In this document: one piece after another, positions 46,512-57,019 of the stretch | How positions within the stretch are numbered: position 1 is the first letter of the stretch | Layout: each line of letters starts with the position of its first letter | Origin: Alteromonas sp. KC3 | Lineage (GTDB): Bacteria; Pseudomonadota; Gammaproteobacteria; Enterobacterales; Alteromonadaceae | Length of the DNA stretch: 64,000 nt | Assembly: GCF_016756315.1 (NCBI RefSeq) | Contig: NZ_AP024235.1 | Location: forward strand, 1,302,001-1,366,000 | Direction of reading: 5' to 3' | Translations under genes and position numbers: made by a program | Notes under the pieces: model-generated | Database searches by the model: none | Told to the model about the DNA's origin: nothing | Seen by the model: the letters and a program-made list of their open reading frames with translations, nothing else

Positions 46512-46719
46512 CCACTGCTCCTTAAAAGTTGTTATTTTGTCATTGGTTTAACCGATGAGCGTAAAAACCAATGCTTTGCTTTTGAGCATAAGGGTACTTA
46601 GCTGAAAAATTTATGTACAGCACTACTTCATCAATCATGACTTAATTTGTAATAATCTGTTTCAGCGCATGCACGTGTTGGCTGCCTATGGTTTACCCCC
46701 TCTCTTTCTTATCAACAAA

Positions 46720-46741
46720 AAGGGAAGCCTACGCTTCCCTT
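46720..46741 (-). terminator. Terminator of the cys operon
   Basis: AAGGGAAGC (46720-46728) and GCTTCCCTT (46733-46741) form a perfect 9-bp stem with a 4-nt loop; on the minus strand it is followed by TTTTTGTTG. It lies 22 bp past the end of the SLC13 gene. Confidence 0.8.
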
Positions 46742-46763
46742 GTATGCAATCTTCTTACTCACT

Positions 46764-48488
46764 TCATAAATAGGTCATATTTAACAATGTCAGTACAATG
46801 GCACTGTACAAAACAGAAATGGGTAACCCCATTTTTATAAAGTGCGCATATCTATAGTTGGCCGCGTTATAAACGAGTAAGTTAGTTTGGTAACCAAAAG
46901 GTGATATAAAACTGGCACTTGCTGCAAAGGCCACTGCAAGAGCAAAAGGCATAAGGGGAGCCCCAAGTATTTGCACCATCCCATAGGCAAAAGGAAACAT
47001 GAGTGCAGCGGCAGCATTATTTGTCACAAACTCGGTGAGAACGAGCGTAAGTAAATAAATAACCGCAAGGGCAACAAACCAGTCTGTCCCTGAAAGTAAC
47101 GGCATCAGCATTTGTGTAGACGCGTGAATAACGCCAGAGTTTTCAAGCGCAGTTGCTAAACTCAATGCTCCCACAATGACTACAATAAGGTTAAGCGGCA
47201 AGTTGCGTTTCATTTCGCCATTAGAGGTAACGCGAACACCTACCAATACTGCGGCTAAAAAAAGCAAACCAATGGCAAGGGAAATAACATTTGCTGCCGC
47301 CAATACCACAGTAGTAAGGAAGCCGCCAAGTGTTATCCACTCTTGCTTGTTTGTAAGCGGTCGCGCTATTTTTTGCTCTGACAAAATGAAGAAGTTCTTC
47401 CCCAAGTTTTGTCGTGTCGCAAAGTCTGGCCCTGTCGCGAGTAATAAAAAATCACCTGCTTGCAGTTTAATCTCTCCTAACTTACCAGAGAGCTGTTCAC
47501 CATCGCGGCGGATGGCCACAACGGCGGCATCAAAGAGTGCTCTGAACCCGAGGTTTTTAATGGTTTGGCCAATAACTTGAGCACGATTCGCTACAACGAC
47601 TTCGGTAAGGCTTTCACGTAATACGCCATCGGTCTCAGCAAACATACTTAAGCCTTTAATGTGACTCAAGTTATCTATCTTTTGAACATTACCTGAAAAA
47701 ATGAGTTTGTCATTTTCAAGAATAACCACATCAGGTCCAACCGGCGATATCAAGTTGCCCCTTCTCACAATTTCAACCAAGAACAGTTCGGGAAGGTTTC
47801 GCAGGTGGTTTTGCTCTACGGTTTTGCCTATAAGCTCTGAACCTGGTTCAACTTCAGCTTCTACCATATACTCTCGGTAGTCATTGTTCTTATTACCAAT
47901 TTGAGGAAGTAGCGGAAGCATTAAGAACATCAATAGTCCACAGCTAAGGCCTGCAACAGTACCGTATAATGTGAAGTCAAAAAAGTTGAAGCCAGGATGG
48001 CCATGCTCTTGTAAAAAACTATCAACGATAAGGTTGGTTGACGTACCTATAAGCGTTACCGTACCACCTAAAATAGCCGCATAAGAAAGCGGTATAAGCA
48101 GTCGCGATGCCGGGTGATATTGGTTTTGTTTAATTGGGCCAATAAGACTGGCGACAATAGCGGTATTGTTTAGCAAAGCTGAAGATAAAAATGTGAGTGA
48201 AAATAACCGCCAGTATGATTGGGTAAAGTTGGCGCTAACCAATTTTCTACCTAGTCGTTTTATCAACGCGGTTTTATCAATAGCACTGCTGACTAAAAGT
48301 AATAAAACAAGGGTGATAAGCCCCTTGTTCTGCAAATTCAACAATACATCGTCTAATGATAGTTGCTGTGTTACCAGTAAGCCAAGCACTGCGCCTGAGA
48401 ACACAGTGGAAGGGCGCTGATTAGAAAAAATCAGCGCGCCAATCGTACTGGCAAAAATAGCCAGTACGATGAACTGGGATACGTCCAT
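46764..48488 (-). CDS. SLC13-type sulfate permease with two TrkA-C domains
   Basis: A 574-residue membrane transporter of the SLC13/DASS group. Helices flank a central cytoplasmic section with two TrkA-C (RCK C) modules, roughly 205-290 and 290-370 (VEPGSELIGKTVEQNHL and ESLTEVVVANRAQVIGQTI). The C-terminal half has NNAAAALMFPFAYG and FISPFGYQTNLLVY, typical of dicarboxylate/sulfate carriers. It is the last gene of the sulfate activation operon, starting 16 bp after cysN, which strongly suggests sulfate uptake. An AGGA ribosome site precedes the ATG. Confidence 0.88.
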   Translation of the reverse strand: MDVSQFIVLAIFASTIGALIFSNQRPSTVFSGAVLGLLVTQQLSLDDVLLNLQNKGLITLVLLLLVSSAIDKTALIKRLGRKLVSANFTQSYWRLFSLTFLSSALLNNTAIVASLIGPIKQNQYHPASRLLIPLSYAAILGGTVTLIGTSTNLIVDSFLQEHGHPGFNFFDFTLYGTVAGLSCGLLMFLMLPLLPQIGNKNNDYREYMVEAEVEPGSELIGKTVEQNHLRNLPELFLVEIVRRGNLISPVGPDVVILENDKLIFSGNVQKIDNLSHIKGLSMFAETDGVLRESLTEVVVANRAQVIGQTIKNLGFRALFDAAVVAIRRDGEQLSGKLGEIKLQAGDFLLLATGPDFATRQNLGKNFFILSEQKIARPLTNKQEWITLGGFLTTVVLAAANVISLAIGLLFLAAVLVGVRVTSNGEMKRNLPLNLIVVIVGALSLATALENSGVIHASTQMLMPLLSGTDWFVALAVIYLLTLVLTEFVTNNAAAALMFPFAYGMVQILGAPLMPFALAVAFAASASFISPFGYQTNLLVYNAANYRYAHFIKMGLPISVLYSAIVLTLLNMTYL

Positions 48489-48504
48489 ATAGAACCAGTC
48501 CTAC

Positions 48505-49920
48505 TTATAATTTACTGATATCTACTGAATTCCAGTGCGGGAAGTGTTTACGTACTAACGCATTGAACTCAAGTTCGAACTCAGAAAAATTAGGTGATGT
48601 ATGCTGTGCGTCACCGGCAATTTCGTCGATGATCATGCCTGCACCTACAGTACCATTGGTCAATCTATCTATAACGATAAAAGAACCGGTAGGGCGGTTG
48701 CGCTTGTAAGGGTCACATGCAACGGGTTGCGTGAACTTAACATCAACTACACCAATTTCATTTAGATTAAGGTGCATCGCATCAGTTTCTTCTAATGTAT
48801 TCACGTCAATTTGGTTGTCGATGTGAGCAACAACACCCGGCGTCGATTTAGTCGCGAACTTGAACAAGTACTGCTTGTTGGGCATTAGCGGCTCTTCAGA
48901 CATCCATACTAGGTGTGTTTTAAATTGCGTATTGAGCAAAGGCAAGTTATCTGACTTTACAATCATATCGCCACGAGAGATATCGATTTCGTCTTCTAAC
49001 GTTAACGTAACCGCTTGTGGTACGTACGCTCGTTCTTGGTCGCCTTCAAAGGTAACTACCTGTTTCACCTTTGATTTCTTGCCAGAAGGAAGTGCAGTTA
49101 TTTCATCACCTGGTGCTACCTGCCCAGAAACTACTGTACCTGCAAAACCACGGAAGTCTAAGTTAGGACGGTTAACGTATTGTACTGGGAAGCGGAAATC
49201 GTCATGGTTGTCGTCTTCACCAATTTCAATGTTTTCTAACATTTCCATGAGCGGTATGCCGTCAAACCAAGGTGTTTTGTCGCTCTTACCTACTACGTTG
49301 TCGCCTTCAAGAGCAGAAATCGGCACAAACTGAATGTCAGGAATATCAAGCTGCTCAGCAAACTTTAGATAGTCTTGTTGAATTTGGTTGTACACTTCTT
49401 GTGAATAGTCCATTAAGTCCATTTTGTTAATAGCAACAATAACGTGCTTAATGCCCAAAAGAGAAACGAGGAACGAGTGACGTTTCGTTTGTACTTTAAC
49501 GCCGCCACGTGCATCAACAAGAATAATAGCAAGATCGCACGTTGACGCGCCTGTTACCATGTTACGGGTGTACTGCTCGTGCCCAGGGGTATCAGCGATA
49601 ATGAATTTTCGCTTGTCGGTTGAGAAGTAACGGTATGCGACGTCGATGGTGATACCTTGCTCACGCTCAGACTGAAGACCGTCCACAAGAAGGGCAAGGT
49701 CAACTTTTTCGCCAGTAGTACCTACTTTTTTGCTGTCCTTAGTGATGGCAGCGAGTTGGTCTTCGTAAATCATCTTCGAATCGTGAAGTAAGCGACCGAT
49801 AAGGGTACTTTTACCGTCGTCTACGCTACCGCAAGTAAGGAAACGTAGCATATCTTTCTTTTCGTGCTGCTCTAGGTAAGACAGAATGTCCTGTCTTAAT
49901 AATTCGTTTTCGTTGTTCAT
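48505..49920 (-). CDS. cysN: CysN, sulfate adenylyltransferase GTPase subunit
   Basis: A 471-residue EF-Tu-like GTPase that drives ATP sulfurylase with CysD, making adenosine phosphosulfate. GTPase motifs are [10 protein letters not shown] (about 31-40, G1), DTPGHEQ (about 112, G3) and NKMD (about 167, G4). It is not fused to CysC, unlike in some bacteria. It lies last but one in cysD-cysC-cysQ-cysN-SLC13, 1 bp after cysQ. Confidence 0.95.
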   Translation of the reverse strand: MNNENELLRQDILSYLEQHEKKDMLRFLTCGSVDDGKSTLIGRLLHDSKMIYEDQLAAITKDSKKVGTTGEKVDLALLVDGLQSEREQGITIDVAYRYFSTDKRKFIIADTPGHEQYTRNMVTGASTCDLAIILVDARGGVKVQTKRHSFLVSLLGIKHVIVAINKMDLMDYSQEVYNQIQQDYLKFAEQLDIPDIQFVPISALEGDNVVGKSDKTPWFDGIPLMEMLENIEIGEDDNHDDFRFPVQYVNRPNLDFRGFAGTVVSGQVAPGDEITALPSGKKSKVKQVVTFEGDQERAYVPQAVTLTLEDEIDISRGDMIVKSDNLPLLNTQFKTHLVWMSEEPLMPNKQYLFKFATKSTPGVVAHIDNQIDVNTLEETDAMHLNLNEIGVVDVKFTQPVACDPYKRNRPTGSFIVIDRLTNGTVGAGMIIDEIAGDAQHTSPNFSEFELEFNALVRKHFPHWNSVDISKL

Positions 49921-49921
49921 G

Positions 49922-50713
49922 TTATGCGCTCACAAGGAAAAAGGGGTTTAACACAGACTCTTTTTGGTTGTACGTAAGAGCGTCAGCGTTGTCATCTAAT
50001 GGATTTTCAGGGTCTAGTACCGTTACGTTTGCACCGGCCGCTAATGCAACGGCATGTGCAGCACCAGTATCCCACTCAGATGTTGGGCCTAAACGAGGGT
50101 AAAGGTGTGCTTCGCCTTCAGCCACTAAGCAAAGCTTTAGTGAACTACCCATTGCCACAAGCTCGGTTTCACCTTCAAGCTGTGCCAATAAATTCTGAAT
50201 TTCAGGGCTCTGGTGCGAGCGGCTGCCTACTACTTTCCACACTTCAGCGCCGTCGTGTTTGCGTGCTGTGATAGCCGTAAATTCGCCATCTACTTCGGTC
50301 CACGCACCTTCACCTACAATACCTACATAGCTTTTGTTTAATGCAGGCGCATAAACCACACCCATAGTCGGTTTGCCATTTTCGATAAGAGCAATGTTGA
50401 CCGTAAATTCACCATTTTTCTTAATAAACTCTTTGGTGCCATCTAGCGGGTCAACCAACCAATATGACGACCAGGTTTTGCGCTCATCCCATGCGATATC
50501 GGCTGATTCCTCAGAAAGAATCGGCAAGTCAGATTCAGCTTCAAGCGCGTTAACGATGACGTTGTGCGCAGCAAGGTCAGCTTCGGTTAACGGGCTAGTA
50601 TCCTGCTTTTCATAAATGGCAAAATCTTTTTCGTAAATTACCATTATTTTGTCGCCTGCTTCTTTGGCGATGGTAAGCACCTTTTGTGTAAGTGCATTCA
50701 AAGGCTGTGTCAT
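49922..50713 (-). CDS. cysQ: CysQ, 3'(2'),5'-bisphosphate nucleotidase
   Basis: A 263-residue inositol-monophosphatase-family enzyme that removes phosphate from PAP and PAPS, protecting against their accumulation. Metal-binding motifs are ILSEESAD (about 60-67) and [16 protein letters not shown] (about 84-99), and [14 protein letters not shown] near 214. Its ATG overlaps the cysC stop by one base. It sits between cysC and cysN, which is unlike the E. coli order. Confidence 0.93.
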   Translation of the reverse strand: MTQPLNALTQKVLTIAKEAGDKIMVIYEKDFAIYEKQDTSPLTEADLAAHNVIVNALEAESDLPILSEESADIAWDERKTWSSYWLVDPLDGTKEFIKKNGEFTVNIALIENGKPTMGVVYAPALNKSYVGIVGEGAWTEVDGEFTAITARKHDGAEVWKVVGSRSHQSPEIQNLLAQLEGETELVAMGSSLKLCLVAEGEAHLYPRLGPTSEWDTGAAHAVALAAGANVTVLDPENPLDDNADALTYNQKESVLNPFFLVSA

Positions 50714-51309
50714 TACACCAATCCCTTTTCTTGAAGCAAAGCATACAAGCGTTCTGCTGTTTGCTCTGCGGGTTCATCCTGATAGGTTAAGTGAATCTCA
50801 GGCGACTCTGGTGCTTCATATGCAGAGTCAATACCCGTGAAATCTTTGATCTCACCACTGCGAGCCTTTTTATAAAGCCCTTTAGGGTCACGCTTTTCAC
50901 AAACCTCTAGCGGGGTATCGACGAACACTTCGACAAACTCACCATCGGCAAGCAAATTGCGACAGAAATCACGATCTGCTTTAAATGGCGAGATAAATGC
51001 GGTTAACACTAAAGTACCCGAATCGACAAAAAGCTTGGCTACTTCGCTGATGCGACGAATATTTTCTACGCGATCCTTATCGCTAAAGCCTAAATCGCCA
51101 CACAAACCGTGGCGCACATTGTCGCCATCAAGCAAATAGGTATGCTTATTTTGTTCGTGCAGTTTCTTCTCAAGTAAATTTGCCAGTGTTGATTTACCCG
51201 AACCACTTAAACCCGTCAGCCAAAACACGCGGGGTGTTTGACCTAACTTTTCAGCACGGGTGGTTTTATTAACTTCGTGTTTATGCCAAACAACGTTGTC
51301 AGTGGCCAT
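50713..51309 (-). CDS. cysC: CysC, adenylylsulfate kinase
   Basis: A 198-residue APS kinase making PAPS from APS and ATP. The Walker A motif is [10 protein letters not shown] (about 33-42), with [18 protein letters not shown] near 60 and the [18 protein letters not shown] block near 133. Its stop overlaps the cysQ start, and its own start overlaps the cysD stop by one base. Confidence 0.95.
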   Translation of the reverse strand: MATDNVVWHKHEVNKTTRAEKLGQTPRVFWLTGLSGSGKSTLANLLEKKLHEQNKHTYLLDGDNVRHGLCGDLGFSDKDRVENIRRISEVAKLFVDSGTLVLTAFISPFKADRDFCRNLLADGEFVEVFVDTPLEVCEKRDPKGLYKKARSGEIKDFTGIDSAYEAPESPEIHLTYQDEPAEQTAERLYALLQEKGLV

Positions 51310-52223
51310 TAGAAGTACCCTTCCATTTTCTTCTTCTCCATCGAACCCGCGCTATCATGGTCGATAACGCGTCCTTGACGCTCTGAAGTTTTAGTAAGCA
51401 GCATCTCTTGAATAACTTCCGGAAGTGTTGCTGCTTCTGACTCTACAGCACCCGTTAGTGGGTAACATCCAAGGGTACGGAAACGCACTGAACGCATTTC
51501 TGGTACTTCGCCTTCCTCAAGTGGCATGCGGTCGTCATCAACCATAATCAAAATACCGTCACGCTCAACAACTGGGCGCGGCTTAGACAAGTAAAGTTGA
51601 GGAATATCAATGTTTTCTAGATAGATATACTGCCAGATATCAAGCTCAGTCCAGTTAGACATCGGGAACACACGAATGCTTTCGCCTTTGTTTACTTGAG
51701 AATTATAGATATTCCATAATTCTGGACGTTGGTTTTTTGGATCCCAGCGGTGGTTGCTATCACGGAATGAATACACACGCTCTTTGGCGCGTGACTTTTC
51801 TTCGTCACGTCTTGCACCACCAAATGCAGCGTCAAACTTATACTTGTTCAATGCTTGCTTAAGTGCTTGTGTTTTCATGATATCAGTGTGCTTTGCTGAG
51901 CCATGAGAAAAAGGTCCAACACCCGCTTCGACGCCTTCTTCGTTGATGTGAACAAGTAGGTCGAAACCATGCTTTTTAGCCTGCTCGTCACGAAACTTAA
52001 TCATTTCACCAAATTTCCACGTTGTATCTACGTGAAGCAATGGGAAAGGAATCTTGCCTGGCGCAAAAGCTTTGCGCGCCAGATGAAGTAGAACCGAAGA
52101 GTCTTTTCCTACTGAGTACAGCATTACTGGGTTTTCAAACTCAGCAGCAACCTCACGGAAAATTTGAATGCTCTCGGCTTCGAGTTGTTTCAAATGCGTT
52201 ATAGACGGGATACTAGCAGTCAT
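51309..52223 (-). CDS. cysD: CysD, sulfate adenylyltransferase subunit 2
   Basis: A 304-residue catalytic subunit of ATP sulfurylase, PP-loop [14 protein letters not shown] (about 36-49), with the family block [20 protein letters not shown] (about 131-150). It is the first gene of the operon. The 240-bp region upstream carries the operon promoter, not confidently located. Confidence 0.95.
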   Translation of the reverse strand: MTASIPSITHLKQLEAESIQIFREVAAEFENPVMLYSVGKDSSVLLHLARKAFAPGKIPFPLLHVDTTWKFGEMIKFRDEQAKKHGFDLLVHINEEGVEAGVGPFSHGSAKHTDIMKTQALKQALNKYKFDAAFGGARRDEEKSRAKERVYSFRDSNHRWDPKNQRPELWNIYNSQVNKGESIRVFPMSNWTELDIWQYIYLENIDIPQLYLSKPRPVVERDGILIMVDDDRMPLEEGEVPEMRSVRFRTLGCYPLTGAVESEAATLPEVIQEMLLTKTSERQGRVIDHDSAGSMEKKKMEGYF

Positions 52224-52322
52224 TTTGAAGTCCGAATTTATGTTATATATAAAAAAGTTATATGCGGGTTATTTTTCTGCATAGAACGATAGCATATTTA
52301 GTTTCAAATGTAGTATGCGATT

Positions 52323-52341
52323 TAGCTATTTAAAATAGCTA
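52323..52341. promoter_or_regulatory. Palindrome upstream of cysD
   Basis: TAGCTATTT-A-AAATAGCTA is a perfect 9-bp inverted repeat around one base, about 100 bp before the cysD start. It may be an operator for a sulfur regulator such as CysB, but the pattern does not clearly match a known CysB site. Confidence 0.35.
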
Positions 52342-52410
52342 TCTTATTCCAAGAAATATAAATGTAATACAGTGAAAGCATAAGCATTGCATTTAAAGGC
52401 CTAGAAACAA

Positions 52411-52444
52411 CAAAACCCCGCTCAGTAAACTGTGCGGGGTTTTG
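52411..52444 (-). terminator. putP intrinsic terminator
   Basis: CAAAACCCCGC (52411-52421) pairs with GCGGGGTTTTG (52434-52444), with CAGT/ACTG continuing inside. A T-rich tail follows on the minus strand. It lies 22 bp downstream of putP. Confidence 0.85.
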
Positions 52445-52465
52445 TTTTTGCTACCTTAGGCGCTA

Positions 52466-53971
52466 CTATCGTTCATTCAATTTTGCTTGAAATGAATCGA
52501 AGGTATCGATTACGCCATCTCTAGGTGTTCCTGATTTACTTAATATGATTATCGTCAAGCTTGATAGGATGAATCCAGGCACAATTTCGTACATCCATTC
52601 ACCTAATTTTTGTCCGCCAATTTCAACAGGAAGGTAAATCCAAAGCAGTACGGTTACTGCACCGACTATCATCCCGCCAAGTGCTGCACGGCGTGTCATT
52701 TCTCGTTTAAACAAACTAAATAACACCAAAGGTCCGAAAGCTGCACCAAACCCCGCCCATGCATTACTGACAAGGGTTAAAATAGTGCTATCTCTATCAT
52801 ACGCAAGATATATAGCGACAAGTGCTACAACAACAACGCTTACCCGGCCAGCGATGACGAGCTCTTTGTCTGACGCATTCTTATGCAAAAACGCTTGATA
52901 AAAGTCGCTGGTTAGCGAGCTTGACGTAACCAAAAGTTGCGAAGAGATTGTGCTCATGATTGCAGCTAGAATTGCAGCAAGAAGAAAACCGCCAATTAAT
53001 GGGTGGAAGAGGATTTGTGACAAATAGATAAAGACCGTTTCTGGATCTATTTCGTTGCCGTTCCCTGTAACATAAGCGAGTCCGAAAAGCCCAGTCATAA
53101 GGGCTCCGATGATCGACACTATCATCCAACTCATTCCAATATTACGCGCAGTGGGAATGTCACTTACTGATCGAATTGCCATAAAGCGCACAATTATATG
53201 CGGCTGACCAAAATAGCCTAAGCCCCATGACATCAATGATACTATGCCAATGAATGTGAGTGTTTCATTGGTTGATGCATCCATGAAGGCATTAAAAAGT
53301 GCAGGGTTAATATTGTCTAGTGCATCTATGGACGCACCAATTCCGCCGAGTTCGCTTATGACCACAATGGGCACCATAACAAGCGAAACAAACATAATAC
53401 AGCCTTGCACAAAATCGGTCATACTGACGGCCATAAAGCCACCGACTAACGTATAGGCAACGACAACGCCAGCAGTAACATACAGTCCCATTTCATAGGA
53501 AAGGCCAAACGAGGTTTCAAACAGTTTACCGCCTGCGACAACACCTGATGAGGTATAGAGGGTAAAAAAGATAACTATCACCACAGAAGCGATAACGCGC
53601 AGCAAGCGTGAATTATCTGCAAAACGATTTTCGAAATAATCAGGTAGCGTAATGGAGTTATTGGCAACTTCGGTGTATACGCGCAAGCGTGGTGCAACGA
53701 GCATGTAGTTAGCAAGCGCCCCTAACGTTAAGCCTACTGCTATCCATCCCGCTGAAAGGCCTGACACATACATAGCGCCGGGCAAGCCCATAAGCATCCA
53801 ACCACTCATATCCGAAGCGCCGGCAGACAGAGCTGTTACTGCTGGACCTAACTGCCGGCCACCAAGCATGTACCCTTCTACGTTAGTGTCAGTTTGACGG
53901 TAAGCGAAAAGACCAATACCCAACATTACAACGAAATACAAACCTAACGAGATTATCGTGCCTGTAGCCAT
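52466..53971 (-). CDS. putP: Sodium/proline symporter PutP
   Basis: A 501-residue sodium:solute symporter (SSSF) with about 13 helices. Landmarks are the N-terminal GYMLGGRQLGPAVTALSAGASDMSGW, and FGQPHIIVRFMAI with RNIGMSWM near 265-285. The length is typical of PutP (502 in E. coli). The ATG has a GGGAA site. No putA is in the window, so proline specificity rests on similarity only. It is monocistronic, with its own terminator. Confidence 0.9.
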   Translation of the reverse strand: MATGTIISLGLYFVVMLGIGLFAYRQTDTNVEGYMLGGRQLGPAVTALSAGASDMSGWMLMGLPGAMYVSGLSAGWIAVGLTLGALANYMLVAPRLRVYTEVANNSITLPDYFENRFADNSRLLRVIASVVIVIFFTLYTSSGVVAGGKLFETSFGLSYEMGLYVTAGVVVAYTLVGGFMAVSMTDFVQGCIMFVSLVMVPIVVISELGGIGASIDALDNINPALFNAFMDASTNETLTFIGIVSLMSWGLGYFGQPHIIVRFMAIRSVSDIPTARNIGMSWMIVSIIGALMTGLFGLAYVTGNGNEIDPETVFIYLSQILFHPLIGGFLLAAILAAIMSTISSQLLVTSSSLTSDFYQAFLHKNASDKELVIAGRVSVVVVALVAIYLAYDRDSTILTLVSNAWAGFGAAFGPLVLFSLFKREMTRRAALGGMIVGAVTVLLWIYLPVEIGGQKLGEWMYEIVPGFILSSLTIIILSKSGTPRDGVIDTFDSFQAKLNER

Positions 53972-54112
53972 ATAAATTCCCTATGTTTTTTCTTTCATGC
54001 TAACACCTCTGTCATAGACTCTCTACGTCAGTGAGTGACCTTGCACGATTTCTATACGGCTGAACGTAAAAAAAGTTTGGCGGTTAGGCGCCTCAATGTC
54101 ACTTATTTCAGC

Positions 54113-56095
54113 TTAGCAAACTGATAGGGCGTACGTTTCTACTTGGGAATGGCCTTTTTGCTTTGCAGTTTGAAGAAGCTTGTCACAACATTGGATAACC
54201 GTATCTAAGTTGGCGTCGCCATTTACTTTAAGCACACCGGATGAAAACGAAACAGCGAAGCGTTCATTGGTATGCTTCCATAAAGTAAGTTTGGATAAAG
54301 ATTGGTTTAGTTCGTCCAACACGCGTTTGACGTGGCTTTCATTCGAATCTGTAAAGTAAATTAAAAACTCTTCGTTGCCATAGCGGCATAATTTATCTGA
54401 CTTTCTAATTCGGCCTCTAATGGTTTGGCTAAATGTTGCGAGGACTTCATCGCCCACTTCGTGACCAAATTTCTCGTTAATTCGCTTAAAGTTATCGATA
54501 TCAAGCAGAGCCACGCAAGAGGAACTGTCTCTCTTAAGCGCCTTTTTTAAGCTATTAAGCATTGCTCTTCGAGTTAGCGCGCCTGTCAGAGAATCGAACT
54601 GACTTGATGATGCATTTTGTTTTTTGGCGAGCCATAACCACATTGCTAATATGCCGAATATGGTTGCTAACAAGGCAATTACAGTAGTCTCTAGCTGCGA
54701 CATACTAGCAGTTAGCCCAAGCTTTTCGTTACGGAGAGTTTCTAGTTCTCTCTGCCTATAGTTGGCAAGTTCTATATCTTCTGAAAGTGAGTTGACTCCT
54801 AGTGTATCGTTGAGTCTAAACAGCTCAGTATTGTATTTCACAATAGCATCATCATATTTTCGCTGATAATGAAACGCCTTTGATGTGCCTTCCCGCAGTA
54901 AATATAGGTCCCTTAACCCCAAGAGACCATTTAATGTAGTATTTCTAGTAAATGCGAGCTCGTTTCCCTGCTCTTTAATTGCAGTTTTATAAACCTCAAC
55001 CGACTGTTCAAAAGAACTGGAATCACTGAATAGTGCAGACTCCACAGCTTTACTAAATGGCTCTAGTTCTTTGAATTGAGAGGGGATGTTGTCAATTTCA
55101 AAGTTTTGTAGTTTTTGAGCAACACTTGCAACCCTAAGCTTCTCGTCGAACGTAGACTTGTTGTTCGTTATATAGCTGTCTATGAAGACTGTTAATTCGA
55201 GAGCAAGAGCAATATATTCTTGTAATGGTATATCTTCTTTTGTTGCTGATTTGGCCTTCTCTACAAGAGCCTGTGCAAGGTCGGTCTTACTAAGGCTGAT
55301 AGCAGCTCTAATTGCAATGACATAATCTGAAGCCACTAATGTCTTCTTTTGTTTCTTTATTTCAATAAATTGAGTGGCATACTCGAGGGCTTTACTGGGA
55401 ATCTTGAGTTCTAAATATTTATGCGAAAGCCAGATCAGCGCAGTAGGCTTATCAAGTTCATTTTCTAGTGCGTTGCTAAAATTGCCGTTCGAAACGTGAG
55501 GTAAGGCATATTCAATTTCACTTATTGCTTTCAACGGCGCAGTATCCAAATACTCCATTGCTAACCACATACTTGCAATTGCAACAGCACTTTTATCTCC
55601 CGTTTTAAGTAATTCGGCTTTGTGTCTAGAGAGCTCGGGAATAGTTGAAATTACTCGCCTAGCTGAACCTTTATATTCGATTACACTTTTTACATAAAGG
55701 TAATACGCATGAGCATATGCATAGGTCGATGGTGCAGCTTCTTTGAGTGCTTGCCAATGTTGATCAAGTAATGGAGACTTTATGTAAATAGGAACTCGTT
55801 GGTGATCGCCATTGTCTGCAGTACTAAGTGCCATTAGATGTCGAAAAATGACCCCTATACTCGACTCGTCTTGCTGAACACCACTTTTAATAATTTGCTG
55901 CTCAATAGCCTCGTTCGACAAAGCGGAAGGATAATTCCAATCGTAAATTACTTTGTGTAAAAGGTCGGCATACTCGTTAATTTTCTGTGGTGAGGCTGTC
56001 GTTAACTCGTCGCTACGAGCGCCATGCGACGCAAACGCCAAAAATAAAAAAGCGATTATGCTAATTAACCGAAAGTACTTAAACCAAATAGGCAT
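54113..56095 (-). CDS. GGDEF-domain protein with TPR-like sensory part
   Basis: A 660-residue probable diguanylate cyclase. A signal peptide (FRLISIIAFLFLAFASHGA) is followed by about 420 residues of helical, TPR-like sequence, then one membrane helix near 473-493 (VIALLATIFGILAMWLW) and a C-terminal GGDEF domain. The active-site signature is GNEEF instead of GG(D/E)EF, and an RxxD inhibitory site (RKSD) is five residues upstream. The ALLDIDNFKRINEKFGHEVG block is typical. The single changed Gly leaves activity uncertain. Periplasmic helical repeats may sense a peptide or envelope signal. Confidence 0.85.
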   Translation of the reverse strand: MPIWFKYFRLISIIAFLFLAFASHGARSDELTTASPQKINEYADLLHKVIYDWNYPSALSNEAIEQQIIKSGVQQDESSIGVIFRHLMALSTADNGDHQRVPIYIKSPLLDQHWQALKEAAPSTYAYAHAYYLYVKSVIEYKGSARRVISTIPELSRHKAELLKTGDKSAVAIASMWLAMEYLDTAPLKAISEIEYALPHVSNGNFSNALENELDKPTALIWLSHKYLELKIPSKALEYATQFIEIKKQKKTLVASDYVIAIRAAISLSKTDLAQALVEKAKSATKEDIPLQEYIALALELTVFIDSYITNNKSTFDEKLRVASVAQKLQNFEIDNIPSQFKELEPFSKAVESALFSDSSSFEQSVEVYKTAIKEQGNELAFTRNTTLNGLLGLRDLYLLREGTSKAFHYQRKYDDAIVKYNTELFRLNDTLGVNSLSEDIELANYRQRELETLRNEKLGLTASMSQLETTVIALLATIFGILAMWLWLAKKQNASSSQFDSLTGALTRRAMLNSLKKALKRDSSSCVALLDIDNFKRINEKFGHEVGDEVLATFSQTIRGRIRKSDKLCRYGNEEFLIYFTDSNESHVKRVLDELNQSLSKLTLWKHTNERFAVSFSSGVLKVNGDANLDTVIQCCDKLLQTAKQKGHSQVETYALSVC

Positions 56096-56209
56096 GATGG
56101 ACGCAACCTCTATACTGCAGACAAGCGCGAATAAATTTAAACATATGTTTTAAATTAAGCATGCGAGTATAAATTTAAAGTACGAGATATTCACGTTAAT
56201 TCTGAGGTG

Positions 56210-56233
56210 AAAAAAATCGGCCTTATAGGCCGA
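56210..56233 (-). terminator. Terminator of the sigma/anti-sigma unit
   Basis: TCGGCC (56217-56222) pairs with GGCCGA (56228-56233); on the minus strand a run of T follows from 56216 downward. It lies about 80 bp after the DUF3379 gene. Confidence 0.75.
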
Positions 56234-56314
56234 CTGAAGGGGAAGTGCATTAGCACACTTTTACAAACATACCGTAGGTCAGTTGGCAGTGGCTGCCACC
56301 GAGTATTGGGTAAT

Positions 56315-57019
56315 TTAGGCTGAAAACTGGATGCGCTTAGCCACCGCTTTTTTCATCTCACTTAAGTCAGCACCTTTGTCACCAACAATCATAATATTCG
56401 CGCGCTCTAACTTTATGCTTTCACCGTGATATTGCTTATCAGCGAATTCGTTGGGCACACTCACATCGCCGCGCTCTGGCACAACAAACACTGACATTTT
56501 TCCTTGCGGAGTATCAACAATAAGATGAAGGCTTCTAACCGTGCTCAAGTGGCAGTAATTGGCCACTTCAACGCCATCCAGCATTTCGTTAAAACTCGCT
56601 CCGAAGCTTGCTAGTTTCGCGTTAACCATATTGAGATCTACTGGTAAAAGCGAATGCGCATGCTCCATTTCAGCGTACTGCATGTGCGCTAGCGCCTGAC
56701 CACCAATGCTAAGAGGCTGGTGATACCACATGGTTAAGCCGATACCCACAGAAAATGCCACTGAGGCTGCCATGGCCAAATACCAACGGCTTCTGCGCTT
56801 GTATCGTGTAAATTCATCGGCTGACTGTTGCCAAATTAACTTACTCGCTAAATCTTCAGGAACATCAACTTTCAATGCTTGTTTAAGCTGTTTGTCTAAC
56901 TGCTTTTGTTCATTCCAGAAACTGCGCTTACTTTCGTCTGCCTTCGCCGCTTCTACAACATCACTGTCAGTCGTTTCTGGATCGGCGTAAATTCTTCGCC
57001 TAAATTCTAACTCATCCAT
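56315..57019 (-). CDS. DUF3379 anti-sigma-like membrane protein
   Basis: A 234-residue protein of the DUF3379 family. The N-terminal 80 residues are cytoplasmic and charged; one membrane helix lies near 81-100 (WYLAMAASVAFSVGIGLTMW), and about 130 residues follow outside. It overlaps the sigma gene by 8 bp, the usual layout of an anti-sigma factor. It probably holds the sigma factor inactive at the membrane; neither a CHCC zinc-binding (ZAS) motif nor protease sites were recognised. Confidence 0.8.
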   Translation of the reverse strand: MDELEFRRRIYADPETTDSDVVEAAKADESKRSFWNEQKQLDKQLKQALKVDVPEDLASKLIWQQSADEFTRYKRRSRWYLAMAASVAFSVGIGLTMWYHQPLSIGGQALAHMQYAEMEHAHSLLPVDLNMVNAKLASFGASFNEMLDGVEVANYCHLSTVRSLHLIVDTPQGKMSVFVVPERGDVSVPNEFADKQYHGESIKLERANIMIVGDKGADLSEMKKAVAKRIQFSA

